A stretch of DNA of 64,000 nt from Ewingella americana (lineage in GTDB: Bacteria > Pseudomonadota > Gammaproteobacteria > Enterobacterales > Enterobacteriaceae), in NCBI RefSeq assembly GCF_006438725.1, contig NZ_RCZD01000006.1:1-64000 (forward strand), read 5' to 3'. A model generated the notes under the pieces. That model worked only from the letters and a program-made list of their open reading frames with translations. It was not told the DNA's origin and made no database searches. This document shows positions 30,289-41,285 of the stretch, piece after piece. Position 1 is the stretch's first letter; each line of letters begins with the position of its first letter. Position numbers and translations under genes: made by a program.

Positions 30289-30942
30289 TCAGCTGGCTTG
30301 TTGCGTCTGCGCCTGACGGTAGGCCACCAGATCTTCGATGGTCAGCACCGGCATATCGTGTTTTTTGGCAAACACAATCGCTTCCGGCGCATGCGCCATG
30401 CTGCCGTCATCATTGGTCAGTTCACACAACACGCCAAAAGGTTTAAGGCCTGCCAGCGTCACCAGATCGATGGATGCTTCAGTATGACCGCCACGGGTCA
30501 GCACGCCGCCTGCCTGCGCGCGCAGCGGGAAGATATGCCCCGGGCGGTGAAGGTCAGAAGGTTTTGCGCCGTCTTTAATCGCAGTGCGAATGGTGGTGAT
30601 ACGGTCAGCTGCAGACACGCCAGTGGTCACCCCTTCAGCCGCTTCGATAGTCACGGTGAAAGGGGTCTGGAACTGGCTGGAGTTGTGCTCAACCATCATC
30701 GGCAGTTCGAGCCTTTTACGGCTGTCTTCGTTCATGGTGAGGCAAACAATGCCGCTGCCGTGGCGAATCGTCAGTGCCATTTGTGCAACCGTCATGGTTT
30801 CGGCGGCAAAGATTAAGTCGCCTTCGTTTTCACGATCTTCGTCATCCAGTACCATCACACCGCGGCCATTGCGTAATGCATCAAGTGCATGCTCAACGCG
30901 TTGAAGCGGTGTACCAAATTCGGAAAGTAGGGTCTGATTCAT
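30289..30942 (-). CDS. ribB: 3,4-dihydroxy-2-butanone-4-phosphate synthase RibB
   Basis: A 217-residue enzyme that converts ribulose 5-phosphate to dihydroxybutanone phosphate, one of the two riboflavin precursors. Signature motifs: [17 protein letters not shown] (acidic metal loop), [21 protein letters not shown] and [10 protein letters not shown]. No GTP cyclohydrolase II domain is fused, so it is the single-domain form. Expression is controlled by the FMN riboswitch in its leader. Confidence 0.96.
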   Translation of the reverse strand: MNQTLLSEFGTPLQRVEHALDALRNGRGVMVLDDEDRENEGDLIFAAETMTVAQMALTIRHGSGIVCLTMNEDSRKRLELPMMVEHNSSQFQTPFTVTIEAAEGVTTGVSAADRITTIRTAIKDGAKPSDLHRPGHIFPLRAQAGGVLTRGGHTEASIDLVTLAGLKPFGVLCELTNDDGSMAHAPEAIVFAKKHDMPVLTIEDLVAYRQAQTQQAS

Positions 30943-31089
30943 GGTAAAAATAACCTCATAAACTGTATATAAAATACATGGATTACCAGAATCAGGGCGT
31001 CTTGAGGAGTATCACTGTGGCGCAATAGTGCCGTGCAACAGTGTGAAAAAATAACGCAGCAGGCAAAGAAATATTGCCCGGCTTGAATC

Positions 31090-31264
31090 GTTACTCTCTC
31101 CCATCCGGACTTTAACCGTCGGCCCCGGAATTACACCGGATCTGCTGACCTCTAACCCCGAAGGGTTGAGCGCTCGCGGGCTTCCACTTAAGATGAAAAT
31201 GAGTTCCATCAGTACTGCCTGTGGTTTACCGCCGGTGGGGACTTTCACCCCGCCCTGAGAATAA
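31090..31264 (-). promoter_or_regulatory. FMN riboswitch (RFN element) of ribB
   Basis: On the minus strand the leader reads AGGGCGGGGTGAAAGTCCCC, then ACCGGCGGTA, AGCCCGCGAGCG, a variable arm, GTCAGCAGATCCGGTGTAA, TTCCGGGGCCGACGGTTAAA and GTCCGGATGGGAGAGAGTAA. These are the conserved blocks of the RFN element in order. FMN binding is expected to lower ribB expression. It ends about 150 bases before the ribB ATG, as in E. coli. Confidence 0.96.
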
Positions 31265-31400
31265 GCAGGTCAACTATAACGCCATTAAAAGGTCGGGGCA
31301 ATGTGTCGAATGACCGATTAATGCCATCGGGAAGGTTTATAGAAATCACGTCTGCGATTACACTAGGGATAAGCGCCTACTTCGAAACAAGGTAACCCAC

Positions 31401-31673
31401 ATGATTGACCCGAAGAAAATTGAACAAATTGCCCGCCAGGTTCACGAATCTATGCCAAAAGGCATTCGCGAATTTGGTGAGGATGCTGAGAAGAAAATCC
31501 GTCAGGTTTTGCAGGCGCAGTTCAGCCGCATGGATCTGGTCAATCGTGAAGAGTTTGATGTTCAGACCCAGGTGTTGCTGCGTACCCGCGAGAAGCTGGT
31601 GGCGATGGAACAGCGCCTGACGGACCTGGAAGCCAAACTGACCGCGGCGCAAAAACCGCAGGATCCCGCTTAA
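31401..31673 (+). CDS. ubiK: Ubiquinone biosynthesis accessory factor UbiK
   Basis: A 90-residue small protein (formerly YqiC). The N-terminal half is an amphipathic helical region ([20 protein letters not shown]) and the C-terminal half a coiled coil ([22 protein letters not shown]). UbiK trimerises, binds UbiJ and lipids, and aids aerobic ubiquinone synthesis. Length and sequence match E. coli (96). Confidence 0.92.
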   Translation: MIDPKKIEQIARQVHESMPKGIREFGEDAEKKIRQVLQAQFSRMDLVNREEFDVQTQVLLRTREKLVAMEQRLTDLEAKLTAAQKPQDPA

Positions 31674-31697
31674 CACCTTCCGGTGGTTTTCGAACGT

Positions 31698-31725
31698 AAA
31701 AGGCCTGTTTCCACAGGCCTTTTTT
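31698..31725. terminator. Bidirectional terminator between ubiK and yjeH
   Basis: AAAAGGCCTG TTTC CAGGCCTTTTTT-type hairpin with A- and T-runs. Confidence 0.85.
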
Positions 31726-31741
31726 AATGGCGATACGGCAG

Positions 31742-32992
31742 CTATTGCGCCTGTACGACCGATCGTGGCTTGGGCAACAAACGCCAAAGCGCAGCGAGCA
31801 TCAGCAAGGCATACAACGACTTCCAGCCGACCATTGCCAGTAGCAGGCAGCACAGCAGGCTGCCCACCAGCGCCATCACTCTCGAACGCCCTTTCAGCAA
31901 CCGCCAGCCGGCCAACATACACAGCAGATAGATCAGAATGAAGATGCCGTTGGCATAGACAATCAGCGCATCAAGCGGCAGATTCAGCCAGTAAATCAAT
32001 AGCGTAAACAATATGCAACTGCCCACGACTGCGTTCAATGCGGCGACTGGCACGCGTTGCGCCGAGAGCTGTGCCAGACGGCTTTTCGGCTTCAACTGCG
32101 CCTGCGACCATACCAGCCTGGCAAAACTTTGCGTGTAGATATTCACGCTGGCAAAACAGGCCAGATAACCGATGATGCAGGCCACCCACAGCGCATGCTG
32201 ACCAAACAGCTGCACCACGATGCCGGGCAGCGACGCCGCCGCCTCGCGCCCTTCTCCCCAGGCGTGAAATTTCAGCACCGCCACGGTACAACCCCAATAG
32301 ACGGCGCCCGCCACCAGCATGCCAATCAAAAGGGCACGCGGGAAATCACGCTCAGGGTGACGAAATTCGGTCGCCAGATGCGCGAAGGCCTCCAGCCCGA
32401 CAAAACACCAAAACATCACCGCCAGCGCATCAAACATCGAAGACGGTGACACATCCGCCACTTTCGGCAACGGGATCTGGCTGAGCGTGATCCCGCCCTT
32501 CCACCAGATGGCCACCACCAGCCCGACCACCAGAAAGGCAATCAACGTCTGAATGTTAGCGCTCGAACCCGCGCTGCGGGTGCCAAGAAACCAGATAGCA
32601 AACAGCGTCCCCAGTTGGACCAGCAGCAGATTGGTGCTGCTCCAGCCAAAGGCCGCCTGCCAGAATCCGGCTGCGATATGTAAGGCTGCGGGTAGCCCCA
32701 CCGGGATCACCGAAAGAAACAACCAGCCGGTGACCCGCGCCATGTGCGGCCCGAACGCCGTACCGACAAAATGCGCCGCGCCGCCCGCACTGGGGAAATG
32801 CCGCCCTAACGCCGCAAAGCCGATGGCTATTGGGAAGACCAGCAGGATTAACACCGGCCAGGCCCACAGGCTGTCGTATTGCGCCAGTTGGGCGGCCAGT
32901 GCGGGCACCGCAAAAACGCCCGTCCCCAGCAATGAAGTAGAGAGCAGCCCGATGCCCTGTGCCAGCCCCAACTCCTGTTTTAATCCACTCAC
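31742..32992 (-). CDS. yjeH: L-methionine/branched-chain amino acid exporter YjeH
   Basis: A 416-residue APC-superfamily transporter with about 12 membrane helices. SGLKQELGLAQGIGLLSTSLLGTGVFAVPAL and VMFWCFVGLEAFAHLATEF match E. coli YjeH closely; YjeH exports methionine and branched-chain amino acids. GTG 32992 is chosen: GAGG is six bases upstream and the protein then starts VSGLKQELG like its E. coli relative. The 16 extra residues to 33040 have no ribosome site. In E. coli yjeH lies far away, next to groEL, so its place between ubiK and hldE is a relocation. Confidence 0.88.
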   Translation of the reverse strand: MSGLKQELGLAQGIGLLSTSLLGTGVFAVPALAAQLAQYDSLWAWPVLILLVFPIAIGFAALGRHFPSAGGAAHFVGTAFGPHMARVTGWLFLSVIPVGLPAALHIAAGFWQAAFGWSSTNLLLVQLGTLFAIWFLGTRSAGSSANIQTLIAFLVVGLVVAIWWKGGITLSQIPLPKVADVSPSSMFDALAVMFWCFVGLEAFAHLATEFRHPERDFPRALLIGMLVAGAVYWGCTVAVLKFHAWGEGREAAASLPGIVVQLFGQHALWVACIIGYLACFASVNIYTQSFARLVWSQAQLKPKSRLAQLSAQRVPVAALNAVVGSCILFTLLIYWLNLPLDALIVYANGIFILIYLLCMLAGWRLLKGRSRVMALVGSLLCCLLLAMVGWKSLYALLMLAALWRLLPKPRSVVQAQ

Positions 32993-33028
32993 AAATGCCT
33001 CTTCTGCCGGAATAAGGTCTATAAAATA

Positions 33029-33053
33029 AAGGCCCGGCACAATGCCAGGCCTT
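33029..33053 (-). terminator. hldE terminator
   Basis: On the minus strand AAGGCCTGGCA TTG TGCCGGGCCTTTATTTT: an interrupted GC-rich stem followed by a T-rich tract. Confidence 0.7.
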
Positions 33054-33085
33054 CGCTGTTTCAGTGTCAGTCACCGCCGCAGTGA

Positions 33086-34513
33086 TTAATCCTGCGCTTT
33101 GATCTGGTTGATAAGCTTGGTGGTGGATAAGCCATCTTCGAAGTTGAGCACCCGCACTTCGCCGCCGTTTGCCCAGACTTCCTCGCTACCGGCGATTTGC
33201 TCAGGTTTGTAATCGCCGCCTTTGACCAGCAGATCAGGAAGGATCCCGGCGATCAGTCGTTGCGGCGTATCTTCTTCAAATGCGACGACCCAATCCACTG
33301 CGCCCAATGCACCCAGCACAATCATGCGGTTTTGCAACTGATTGACCGGGCGAGTTTCGCCCTTCAGACGTTTGGTGGACGCATCGCTGTTGACCGCGAC
33401 GATCAACCGGTCACCCAGTTTACGTGCGTTCGCCAGATAGGAGACATGCCCGGCATGCAGAATGTCGAAAATACCGTTGGTCATCACCACTTTTTCGCCG
33501 CGCTGACGGGCCATCGCCACCGCCGCTTTGAGTTCGGTCTCGGTCATAATGCCAAACCCGACGTCAGAACGCCCGCCGATCGCATTTTCCAGTTCAACCG
33601 GAGAAACCGTCGAGGTGCCGAGTTTACCCACAACGACACCGGCAGCGGCATTAGCGAGGAAGCAGGACTCTTCGAGGGAGTTCCCCGCCGCCAGAGCGGC
33701 CGCCAATACGCCGATCACCGTGTCACCGGCACCGGTGACGTCATACACTTCCTGCGCCTGCGTAGGCAGATGCAGCGGCTCTTTGCCCGGTTGCAGCAAC
33801 GTCATACCGTGTTCGGAACGGGTCACCAGCAGCGCGGAGAGTTCGAAATCCGCCACCAGCTTCATGCCGCGTTCGACCAGTTCGCCTTCGTTTTTACAAT
33901 GTCCGACCACCGCTTCAAATTCTGACAGATTAGGCGTCAGCAGCGTGGCACCGCGATAGCGTTCAAAATCAGAACCTTTTGGATCGATAAGCACCGGGAC
34001 ACCGGCTTTTTTCGCCAGCTGAATCATCGGCTGAACGTCCGTCAGCGCGCCTTTGGCGTAGTCAGACAGCACCAGCGCGCCGCTTTGCGGCAGGGCCTGT
34101 TCAATTTTTTGCAGCATGGGCTGGAGATCAACACCTTCAAAACCTTCTTCGAAGTCGAGGCGGATCAACTGCTGGTTGCGTGACAGCACGCGCAGTTTGG
34201 TGATGGTCGGGTGAGTGGGTATCGCCACGAAATCACACTGAACCTTTACTTCATCCAGACGCTGAGCCAGCGCACGGGCCGCATCATCAACACCGGTCAG
34301 GCCGATCAGGCGCGATCCGGCACCGAGGGACGCGATGTTCATCGCCACGTTGGCCGCGCCACCGGGGCGCTCCTCAATGGTGTTGACTTTCACCACCGGC
34401 ACCGGCGCTTCCGGCGAAATACGGTTAGTCGGGCCATACCAGTAGCGGTCTAACATTACGTCACCCACTACCAGCACACCGGCACGGTGAAAATCAGGCA
34501 GAGTCACTTTCAT
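33086..34513 (-). CDS. hldE: Bifunctional heptose 7-phosphate kinase / heptose 1-phosphate adenylyltransferase HldE
   Basis: A 475-residue fusion for ADP-heptose synthesis, which feeds the LPS inner core. The N-terminal ribokinase-type domain (to ~320) has [11 protein letters not shown] and [18 protein letters not shown]. The C-terminal nucleotidyltransferase domain has [17 protein letters not shown] and [15 protein letters not shown] 34513 follows GGAG and gives the normal MKVTLPDF start; the 29-residue upstream extension is spurious. Cotranscribed with glnE (105-base gap). Confidence 0.96.
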   Translation of the reverse strand: MKVTLPDFHRAGVLVVGDVMLDRYWYGPTNRISPEAPVPVVKVNTIEERPGGAANVAMNIASLGAGSRLIGLTGVDDAARALAQRLDEVKVQCDFVAIPTHPTITKLRVLSRNQQLIRLDFEEGFEGVDLQPMLQKIEQALPQSGALVLSDYAKGALTDVQPMIQLAKKAGVPVLIDPKGSDFERYRGATLLTPNLSEFEAVVGHCKNEGELVERGMKLVADFELSALLVTRSEHGMTLLQPGKEPLHLPTQAQEVYDVTGAGDTVIGVLAAALAAGNSLEESCFLANAAAGVVVGKLGTSTVSPVELENAIGGRSDVGFGIMTETELKAAVAMARQRGEKVVMTNGIFDILHAGHVSYLANARKLGDRLIVAVNSDASTKRLKGETRPVNQLQNRMIVLGALGAVDWVVAFEEDTPQRLIAGILPDLLVKGGDYKPEQIAGSEEVWANGGEVRVLNFEDGLSTTKLINQIKAQD

Positions 34514-34617
34514 CCCATACTCCAAAACAGGTAAAACCTGACATAAAAATAGTGCGGGGATAATATCACAAGCCATTATCCTCCCCGAAAAAACCGTCAC
34601 AACGGAGATTTATCCTA

Positions 34618-37455
34618 TCAGCCGAGCCAGGCATTCCAGCTGGCGGTGATTTGGTTGCGTTCCGTAATAAAAGCGTCGGCAGCCACTTTGCCGCTGTGTT
34701 CTTGTAACGCCAGATGGTGTATTTCATCGCGAAGCGTGACATACGCATGTTTCAGCCGCAGCGCTTCCTCTTCCGGCATGATGTCGTACTGCGCCATCAG
34801 TTCGAAAATACGCACATTGTCCGACCAGCGCGTCAGGCCGGGCTCATCGTGGGCAAAGCGCAGAACCAGATATTGTGCAATGAATTCAATGTCGGTGATG
34901 CCGCCTGGATCGGCTTTCAGATCAAAGGAATCACGCTTTTTACTGCCCAGATGGGCATACATTTTTTCGCGCATTTCGCGCACTTCTTTGCGCAGCGCAT
35001 CGGCGTCACGCTGGCGGCATAAAATCTCACGCCTTGTGGCGTTGAACTGTCGGGTCAGTTGCGGGTCGCCGTAGACCACGCGGGCACGCACCAGCGCCTG
35101 ATGCTCCCAGGTCCAGGCTTCGTTTTGCTGATAATCGGCAAAGGCCTCGATGGTGCTGACCAGCATCCCCGCCGCCCCGGAAGGACGCAGACGGGCGTCC
35201 ACTTCGTACAAAATACCGGACGAGGTGCGGGTGCTGAACAGGTGCATGATCCGCTGGGCGAGGCGCAGATAGAACTGGCGGCCGTCGATGCTGCGTTCGC
35301 CGTCAGTCATCACTTCTGGCGCGCAGTCGAGCAGGAAGACCAGATCCAGATCTGAGCTGTAGCCCAGCTCCCATCCGCCCAGTTTGCCGTAACCGACCAC
35401 CGCAAAACCGCGCCCTTCGCGATGTTGCAGATGAGTGGGCTGACCATAACGGGTGATCATCTGGTCCCACGCCTGCTGGATCACCGCTTCGAGGATCGCT
35501 TCGGCCAGATAAGTCAGATGGTCGCTGACCTTCATCACCGGCAGTGCGCCTGAAATGTCACCGGCGGCAATGCGCAGATGCTGTGCCTGCTTAAACTGGC
35601 GCAGTGCCTCCAGTTGCTGCTCTTCGTCATCGGCAGGAACCCGCAGTAAAAACTGACGAAGTTCATCGCGGTAGGCGTCAGGCACGGTCGGCTGATAAAG
35701 AGTGCGGGAGTCGAGCAGTTCGTCAAGCAACAGCGGGTGGCGCGCCAGCTGGTTTGCCACCATCGGCGAGGCGGCGCACAGCCGGACCAGCTGTTTCAGT
35801 GCGCCCGGATACTCCACCAGCAGTTCGATATAAGTAGTACGGGTCACAATATTGAGCAGCAATAAGGTCAGGCGCTGCAGGGTAATATCGGCATTTTTGT
35901 AAGCGCACACTTGCGCTAGCAAGCTTGGCATCAGTAAGTCGAGCTGTTCGCGGCCGCGTGGCCCAATGGTGCGTTTGTCCACGTCGCGGCGGAATTCAGC
36001 AATCTGACGCAATAAACCACTCTGCGCAACAGGTGCCATTTGCGGCACCAAATCCGCGATGTCAGTCACTTCCAGCGCGTCAATCCACAAGCTGCTAAAT
36101 TGTGCATGCTGCGCATCTTCTCCCGCGTCCGGCGTGTCATCACCAATCAGATCGTCAAATACGGCGCGGACTGCCTGCATATGGCTATGCAAACCGTCGA
36201 GCAGCGAGGGCCAGTTGGCAAACTGCATTCCCCAGGCCAGCCGCGCCTGATTAAGTTCATCGGCGGGCAGCGTCTGGGTCTGTTCGTCGGCAATGGCCTG
36301 CAACAGATTTTCCAGACGGCGCAGGAACAGGTAGCTGGCGCGCAGTTGCTGCACCTGCACTGTCGGCAGTAATCCCAGCTCGTCCACCGCCTGTAAGGTC
36401 GGCAGCAATGAGCGCTGCTGCAACGACGGCTCACGGCCACCGCGGATCAGTTGAAAGACCTGAGCGATAAATTCGATTTCACGAATGCCGCCCGCACCCA
36501 GCTTAATATTGTCTTTCAGGCCACGACGGCGAACTTCGCGGGCAATCATGCCTTTCATGTTACGCAGCGACTGAATGACGCTGAAGTCGATATAGCGACG
36601 GAAGACAAAAGGCATCAGCATTTTGCGCAATTCCTGGCTGCTGCTGTCCTCCGCGCCACCCATCAGCCGCGCCTTGACCATGGCGTAACGCTCCCAGTCA
36701 CGCCCCTGCTCCTGGTAATAATCCTCCAGCGCCGGGAAGCTCATCACCAGCGGGCCGCTGTCGCCGAATGGCCGCAGGCGCATGTCCACGCGATAGACAA
36801 AGCCGTCGATAGTCGGCTGATCCAGTGCTTTGATCAGCCGCTGGCCGAGACGGGTAAAGAACTGCGCGTTATCCAGCTGGCGGCGTCCGCCCTGCGTCTG
36901 GCCGTTTTCAGGATAAGCGAAAATCAGATCGATATCGGACGAGAAATTGAGCTCACCGCCCCCCAATTTGCCCATGCCCAGGATCAGCAGTTTTTGCGGC
37001 ACACCCTCGGCGTTGACAGGCGTACCGAACTCCCGGCAGCAGGCGTCGTATAACCATTCACGGGCGCTGACGATCAGCGTTTCAGCCAGTTCGCTCAGTT
37101 GACGCAATGTCTCTTCGCACTCACTGGTCATTAACGCCTGCGACCAGGCAATGCGCGTCAGAATACGCTTGCGAAACAGGCGCAACGCCTTCATCAGTCC
37201 GGCCTCATCGCTGACTGCCGCCAGCGCCTCGCTCAGCCAGTCGCCGTAGTGCTGCCACTCCGTGGCCTGCGGCGGATATTGCACAATCTCATGCCACCAC
37301 GCGGGGAAAGCCAGTAAGTTTTCACTGATAAAATCACTGGTGGCAACCACGGCCAGCGCCTTTTCATCAATGTCCGGCAACGCTTGCGGATGTTCCTGAC
37401 AGCGTAAAATAAAGCTGTCGGCCTGACTTTGCAGTGTGGGAGTGTGTGGCAACAT
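34618..37455 (-). CDS. glnE: Glutamine synthetase adenylyltransferase/deadenylyltransferase GlnE
   Basis: A 945-residue bifunctional enzyme that adenylylates glutamine synthetase (off) and removes AMP (on) under control of PII and glutamine. Two nucleotidyltransferase domains: N-terminal [25 protein letters not shown] (deadenylylase) and C-terminal [25 protein letters not shown] (adenylylase), with [10 protein letters not shown] and [17 protein letters not shown] 37455 is preferred: the alternative TTG 37476 lies in the U-tract of a terminator, while AAGGA precedes the ATG. Confidence 0.95.
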   Translation of the reverse strand: MLPHTPTLQSQADSFILRCQEHPQALPDIDEKALAVVATSDFISENLLAFPAWWHEIVQYPPQATEWQHYGDWLSEALAAVSDEAGLMKALRLFRKRILTRIAWSQALMTSECEETLRQLSELAETLIVSAREWLYDACCREFGTPVNAEGVPQKLLILGMGKLGGGELNFSSDIDLIFAYPENGQTQGGRRQLDNAQFFTRLGQRLIKALDQPTIDGFVYRVDMRLRPFGDSGPLVMSFPALEDYYQEQGRDWERYAMVKARLMGGAEDSSSQELRKMLMPFVFRRYIDFSVIQSLRNMKGMIAREVRRRGLKDNIKLGAGGIREIEFIAQVFQLIRGGREPSLQQRSLLPTLQAVDELGLLPTVQVQQLRASYLFLRRLENLLQAIADEQTQTLPADELNQARLAWGMQFANWPSLLDGLHSHMQAVRAVFDDLIGDDTPDAGEDAQHAQFSSLWIDALEVTDIADLVPQMAPVAQSGLLRQIAEFRRDVDKRTIGPRGREQLDLLMPSLLAQVCAYKNADITLQRLTLLLLNIVTRTTYIELLVEYPGALKQLVRLCAASPMVANQLARHPLLLDELLDSRTLYQPTVPDAYRDELRQFLLRVPADDEEQQLEALRQFKQAQHLRIAAGDISGALPVMKVSDHLTYLAEAILEAVIQQAWDQMITRYGQPTHLQHREGRGFAVVGYGKLGGWELGYSSDLDLVFLLDCAPEVMTDGERSIDGRQFYLRLAQRIMHLFSTRTSSGILYEVDARLRPSGAAGMLVSTIEAFADYQQNEAWTWEHQALVRARVVYGDPQLTRQFNATRREILCRQRDADALRKEVREMREKMYAHLGSKKRDSFDLKADPGGITDIEFIAQYLVLRFAHDEPGLTRWSDNVRIFELMAQYDIMPEEEALRLKHAYVTLRDEIHHLALQEHSGKVAADAFITERNQITASWNAWLG

Positions 37456-37474
37456 GAGATCGGGTTCCTTTCGC

Positions 37475-37500
37475 AAAAAAGCCTGAGTCAGACTCAGGCT
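37475..37500 (-). terminator. Terminator/attenuator between ygiF and glnE
   Basis: On the minus strand AGCCTGAGTC T GACTCAGGCT is a perfect 10-base stem with a 1-base centre, followed directly by T6. It ends 20 bases before the glnE ATG, so glnE depends on readthrough or its own promoter. Confidence 0.75.
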
Positions 37501-37548
37501 ACTTGTTCAATTAAACTTCAACCATAAACCAAAAGCGGGACAGACAAC

Positions 37549-38859
37549 TTATCTGGCAATTTTACCGTTGAGCCAGAAAGCATCCATCATGACGGCGTGC
37601 TGACGGGCCGAATCTTCCCAGGCATGTTGCTGCTGAACGATAGCCTGTTGCAGCTCCAGCCAACCATTGATGTACGGCGAGCTATCCTCTTCTGGGTAAG
37701 CGCCTGCTAACATGTGGAAGGAGATAATGTGGCGTTTCAAACGGGCCAACTGGTCGCGGAAAGCGTCTTCATCCAGTGGCTGGCCGAATACGTCTTTGAG
37801 TTCAGCGGCGGTACGGCCCAGCATGATGTCAGCAAAACGCTTGAAGGAACCGTCGAGTTTCTTCTGGGCCTTCTCATCAATGAAGGGTTTCCACGCCTGT
37901 GTCGCTAACCAAGATGTGAGCGCCAACTTACATTGCAGATAGGCCGCGCTGTAGCAAACGGCTTCAGCATCTGCGCCCTTTTTCTCCAGCAGCGGCACTA
38001 AATCGGTCAGCAACGCACGCAGTTCAGTAGAGGCTTTACGCGGAATAAGCCCGCCGAAGATGACCAGAATCTGGCGTACGGTTTCAACGGCCTGCAGTAC
38101 GGTCAAACGCACGGTTTTATCGCCGCGTACCCACAGTTCTTCATGGTACTGCCAGTGATCCATCGCCAGCGCCAGCGTATCCGCCATAGCCTGCTCAACA
38201 GTCGCCTTCGGCGCAGCCTTAAATACCGGCAAAGGACGCGGCTCACGGGCCGGATTGCCTTTAGCCAGATGGTAACCGCGTGCGGCTTTACTCAGGCCAC
38301 CCTGACGTAACCCGCCGTTTTGCCCAATCAGTGCCGCCAGCGCCAGTAAATCAGCGGTGTTGCCTTTTTTCAGCTCCAGCTCAATTTCAGACAGCGGCTC
38401 AGAAAGCTCACCGGCCACCACTTCACCCTGATCAAGGCCCAGTTCTATCTCACTTTGCTGGTAAGTGATCACCCACTTCTCACGCGTGAAGGTGGTGCTA
38501 AACAGCGGCAGTAAGGCTTTTTGCAATGCGGCGACTTTGCAACCTTCCGGCCAGATATCTTTTGGAAAAGCGCTCAGTTTCAACGTTGGTTTTTTCAGCT
38601 CAACATTGTACTCAGGGCGCTGGTGCAGGCCACCCACCACGCTGCCGGCGGTTTTGATGGTCATTTCATATTGATCGTCGAAACCGCGAATACGCAGACC
38701 CATATCATGGTTGCGCATCCAGTTGTCGGCAGTTTCGTAATAGATGTTGGTCAGTTTTTGCGGTGCCGCATGTTGGCTGTCAAATTGCGCCAGTTGCTCG
38801 GGCAATTCGGCGATAGCAGCGGCAGTGGCGATAAATTTTAATTCTATTTCTACGGTCAT
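37549..38859 (-). CDS. ygiF: Inorganic triphosphatase YgiF (CYTH-CHAD)
   Basis: A 436-residue protein. The N-terminal CYTH domain has EIELKFI (ExExK) and the tunnel-wall residues of triphosphatases; E. coli YgiF hydrolyses inorganic triphosphate. The C-terminal half is a CHAD domain, alpha-helical with conserved His/Lys/Arg, which binds polyphosphate. ATG 38859 (MTVEIELKFI) is the family start; the 17 residues before it are not supported. Confidence 0.92.
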   Translation of the reverse strand: MTVEIELKFIATAAAIAELPEQLAQFDSQHAAPQKLTNIYYETADNWMRNHDMGLRIRGFDDQYEMTIKTAGSVVGGLHQRPEYNVELKKPTLKLSAFPKDIWPEGCKVAALQKALLPLFSTTFTREKWVITYQQSEIELGLDQGEVVAGELSEPLSEIELELKKGNTADLLALAALIGQNGGLRQGGLSKAARGYHLAKGNPAREPRPLPVFKAAPKATVEQAMADTLALAMDHWQYHEELWVRGDKTVRLTVLQAVETVRQILVIFGGLIPRKASTELRALLTDLVPLLEKKGADAEAVCYSAAYLQCKLALTSWLATQAWKPFIDEKAQKKLDGSFKRFADIMLGRTAAELKDVFGQPLDEDAFRDQLARLKRHIISFHMLAGAYPEEDSSPYINGWLELQQAIVQQQHAWEDSARQHAVMMDAFWLNGKIAR

Positions 38860-39096
38860 AGTGATTTCACACCGGGTTCTGGATGTCAAAAGGCTGTATA
38901 AAGCCGACAAAAGGCGTTAGTGATAGAAAGGAATTCTATCACAGGGTCTGGATGCAAGCCGCATATCAAGGGATAGTAAGATAGTTCCCATTCCTGTTTA
39001 TGCATTGCGTCGTCAAACTGTTGCCCTTAGTATCAACCGCTCATGACGTCGGTTCACACATCGCGTTCCATAAATTCACTCAGAAACGATGAAAAA

Positions 39097-39717
39097 ATGC
39101 AGAAATTACGCCTAATTGGTCTCGCTTTGCTTAGTTTAAGCATCACTTGGGGCGCTCACGCTGATGAAAAGCGCTACATTTCCGACGATCTGATCACCTA
39201 TATCCACAGCGGTCCGGGTAATCAATATCGTATCGTAGGGACGTTGAATGCCGGTGAACAGGTCACCCTGCGCAGCGTCAATGACAGCACTAAATATGGT
39301 GAGATTGTTGATTCAAAAGGCAAAACTGCCTGGATCCCCCTCGACCAGTTGAGCAACGTTCCCAGCATCCGTACCCGTGTTCCCGATCTGGAACAGCAGG
39401 TGAAAACGCTGACAGACAAATTGACCAATATCGACTCAAGCTGGAACCAACGTACTGCTGAAATGCAGCAAAAAGTGGCCTCAAGCGACGGTATTATCAA
39501 TGGTCTGAAGAAAGAAAATCAGGATTTGAAAAACCAGCTGATTGTCGCGCAGAAGAAAGTCAGCGCGGTCAACGTACAACTGGACGACAAGCAACGTACC
39601 ATTATTTTACAATGGTTTATGTACGGTGGTGGCGTCGCGGGTGTCGGTCTGCTGCTCGGTCTTATCCTGCCGCACCTGGTCCCGCGTCGTAAGAAAAATG
39701 ACCGCTGGATGAGCTAA
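39097..39717 (+). CDS. ygiM: SH3-domain membrane protein YgiM
   Basis: A 206-residue protein, the same length as E. coli YgiM. Signal peptide (LIGLALLSLSITWGAHA), bacterial SH3 domain (YISDDLITYIHSGPGNQYRIVG to WIPLDQL), coiled coil (LEQQVKTLTDKLTNIDSSW, LKKENQDLKNQLIVAQKK), and one C-terminal membrane helix (WFMYGGGVAGVGLLLGLILP). Function unknown; usual neighbour of cca. Confidence 0.92.
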   Translation: MQKLRLIGLALLSLSITWGAHADEKRYISDDLITYIHSGPGNQYRIVGTLNAGEQVTLRSVNDSTKYGEIVDSKGKTAWIPLDQLSNVPSIRTRVPDLEQQVKTLTDKLTNIDSSWNQRTAEMQQKVASSDGIINGLKKENQDLKNQLIVAQKKVSAVNVQLDDKQRTIILQWFMYGGGVAGVGLLLGLILPHLVPRRKKNDRWMS

Positions 39718-39895
39718 GCCCTACCGCTATCGCTTCAGGCACTACGCATTTTAAAAGGCACTCCGGTGCCTTTTTGCGTTGCTGTTAGCCGCAGATTGCG
39801 CCCCCGCATTTTGCTATGATGAACGGATTGACGGCCTTTTCGTGCCGCTTTCAGGCAATATTGCTTTGATTTTCTTCTTATCCGGGAGCCATACC

Positions 39896-41131
39896 ATGAA
39901 GATCTACCTGGTCGGCGGCGCAGTCCGAGACAGTTTATTAAATCTGCCGGTGACCGAACATGACTGGGTCGTCGTGGGTGCAACCCCTGAATACATGCTG
40001 GCGCAGGGCTATCAGCAGGTCGGCAAAGATTTCCCGGTGTTTCTGCATCCGGTCAGCCGCGATGAATACGCGCTGGCACGAACCGAGCGTAAATCCGGCG
40101 CCGGTTACAACGGTTTTACCTGCTATGCCGCGCCGGACGTCACCCTCGAACAGGATCTGATGCGCCGCGACCTGACCCTCAACGCCATTGCCAAAAGTGC
40201 CGAAGGGGAACTGTTTGACCCTTACCACGGCCAGCGGGATATCGAGCAACGAGTACTGCGCCATGTCTCTGACGCCTTTGGCGAAGATCCGCTGCGCGTT
40301 TTGCGCGTCGCCCGCTTCGCCGCACGCTTTGCCCATCTCGGTTTTCACGTCGCCCCGGAAACGCAAAAGTTAATGCAGCAGATGGCCGAAAGTGGTGAGT
40401 TGTCAGCGTTGACGCCAGAACGTGTCTGGAAAGAAACCGAGAAAGCGTTGCAGACGCAGGACCCGCAGGTTTTCTTTCAGGTGCTGCGTGACTGCGGTGC
40501 GCTAAACGTGCTGTTCCCGGAACTTGATGCGCTGTTTGGCGTCCCCGCGCCGGAGAAATGGCACCCGGAAATCGACACAGGAATTCATACGTTAATGACG
40601 CTGAAAGTCGCTGCGGAACTGACGCCTGACGTGGATATCCGCTTCTCTGCGCTGTGTCATGACCTTGGCAAAGGGCTGACCAAACCTGAATACTGGCCCC
40701 ATCATCACGGCCACGGCCCGGCGGGCGTGAAACTGGTGGAGAATATGTGTCAGCGGCTAAAAGTCCCAACCCACATTCGCGAACTGGCCAAGCTGGTTGC
40801 TGAATTCCATGATCTGATCCATACAGTCAATAAACTTCGCCCGGAAACGATTCTGAAACTGTTCGACACCATCGACGTCTGGCGTAAGCCGCAGCGTCTT
40901 GAGCAGATGATTTTGACCAGCGAAGCAGACGCCCGTGGCCGCACCGGTTTTGAGCACAACCCGTATCCGCAAGGCGATTATCTGCGTGAAGCCTACGCCG
41001 TGGCGCAGACTATCTCGATCAAAGAAGTGGTGGAGTCTGGCTTGCAGGGAACGGCTATCCGCGATGAACTGAAAAAACGCCGTATCCAGGCAATTAGCGA
41101 ATGGAAGAAAACGCAGGATATTGAACAGTAA
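39896..41131 (+). CDS. cca: Multifunctional CCA tRNA nucleotidyltransferase
   Basis: A 411-residue enzyme that adds CCA to tRNA 3' ends, with added phosphohydrolase activity. Class II nucleotidyltransferase core: [12 protein letters not shown] and HDWVVVG (DxD-type acidic pair), [10 protein letters not shown], then [18 protein letters not shown]. An HD domain follows ([22 protein letters not shown]), found in the enterobacterial multifunctional form. ATG 39896 follows CGGGAG and begins [10 protein letters not shown]. Confidence 0.96.
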   Translation: MKIYLVGGAVRDSLLNLPVTEHDWVVVGATPEYMLAQGYQQVGKDFPVFLHPVSRDEYALARTERKSGAGYNGFTCYAAPDVTLEQDLMRRDLTLNAIAKSAEGELFDPYHGQRDIEQRVLRHVSDAFGEDPLRVLRVARFAARFAHLGFHVAPETQKLMQQMAESGELSALTPERVWKETEKALQTQDPQVFFQVLRDCGALNVLFPELDALFGVPAPEKWHPEIDTGIHTLMTLKVAAELTPDVDIRFSALCHDLGKGLTKPEYWPHHHGHGPAGVKLVENMCQRLKVPTHIRELAKLVAEFHDLIHTVNKLRPETILKLFDTIDVWRKPQRLEQMILTSEADARGRTGFEHNPYPQGDYLREAYAVAQTISIKEVVESGLQGTAIRDELKKRRIQAISEWKKTQDIEQ

Positions 41132-41167
41132 GACAGTACGTTATGTACTGATCTCAGTGCGCTCCCC

Positions 41168-41284
41168 TAAATCATTCGAGCCGCATCAAGGCGGCAACTG
41201 AATAAATCCCCGGGAGCTTACGGAAGTAAGTGACCGGGGTGAATGAAGGCAGCCAACGCAGAGGCAGCTCGAAGGATGACGGGG
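41168..41284. repeat. Palindromic intergenic repeat between cca and uppP
   Basis: About 117 bases. The centre forms a stem with CCCCGG (41208-41213) against CCGGGG (41234-41239) and CTTAC against GTAAG. Outer arms ATTCGAGC and GCTCGAA also pair. I recognise this as a dispersed repeat type of Yersinia/Serratia-like genomes with CGGGAGCTTAC; the family name is not certain. Confidence 0.65.
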
Positions 41285-41285
41285 A

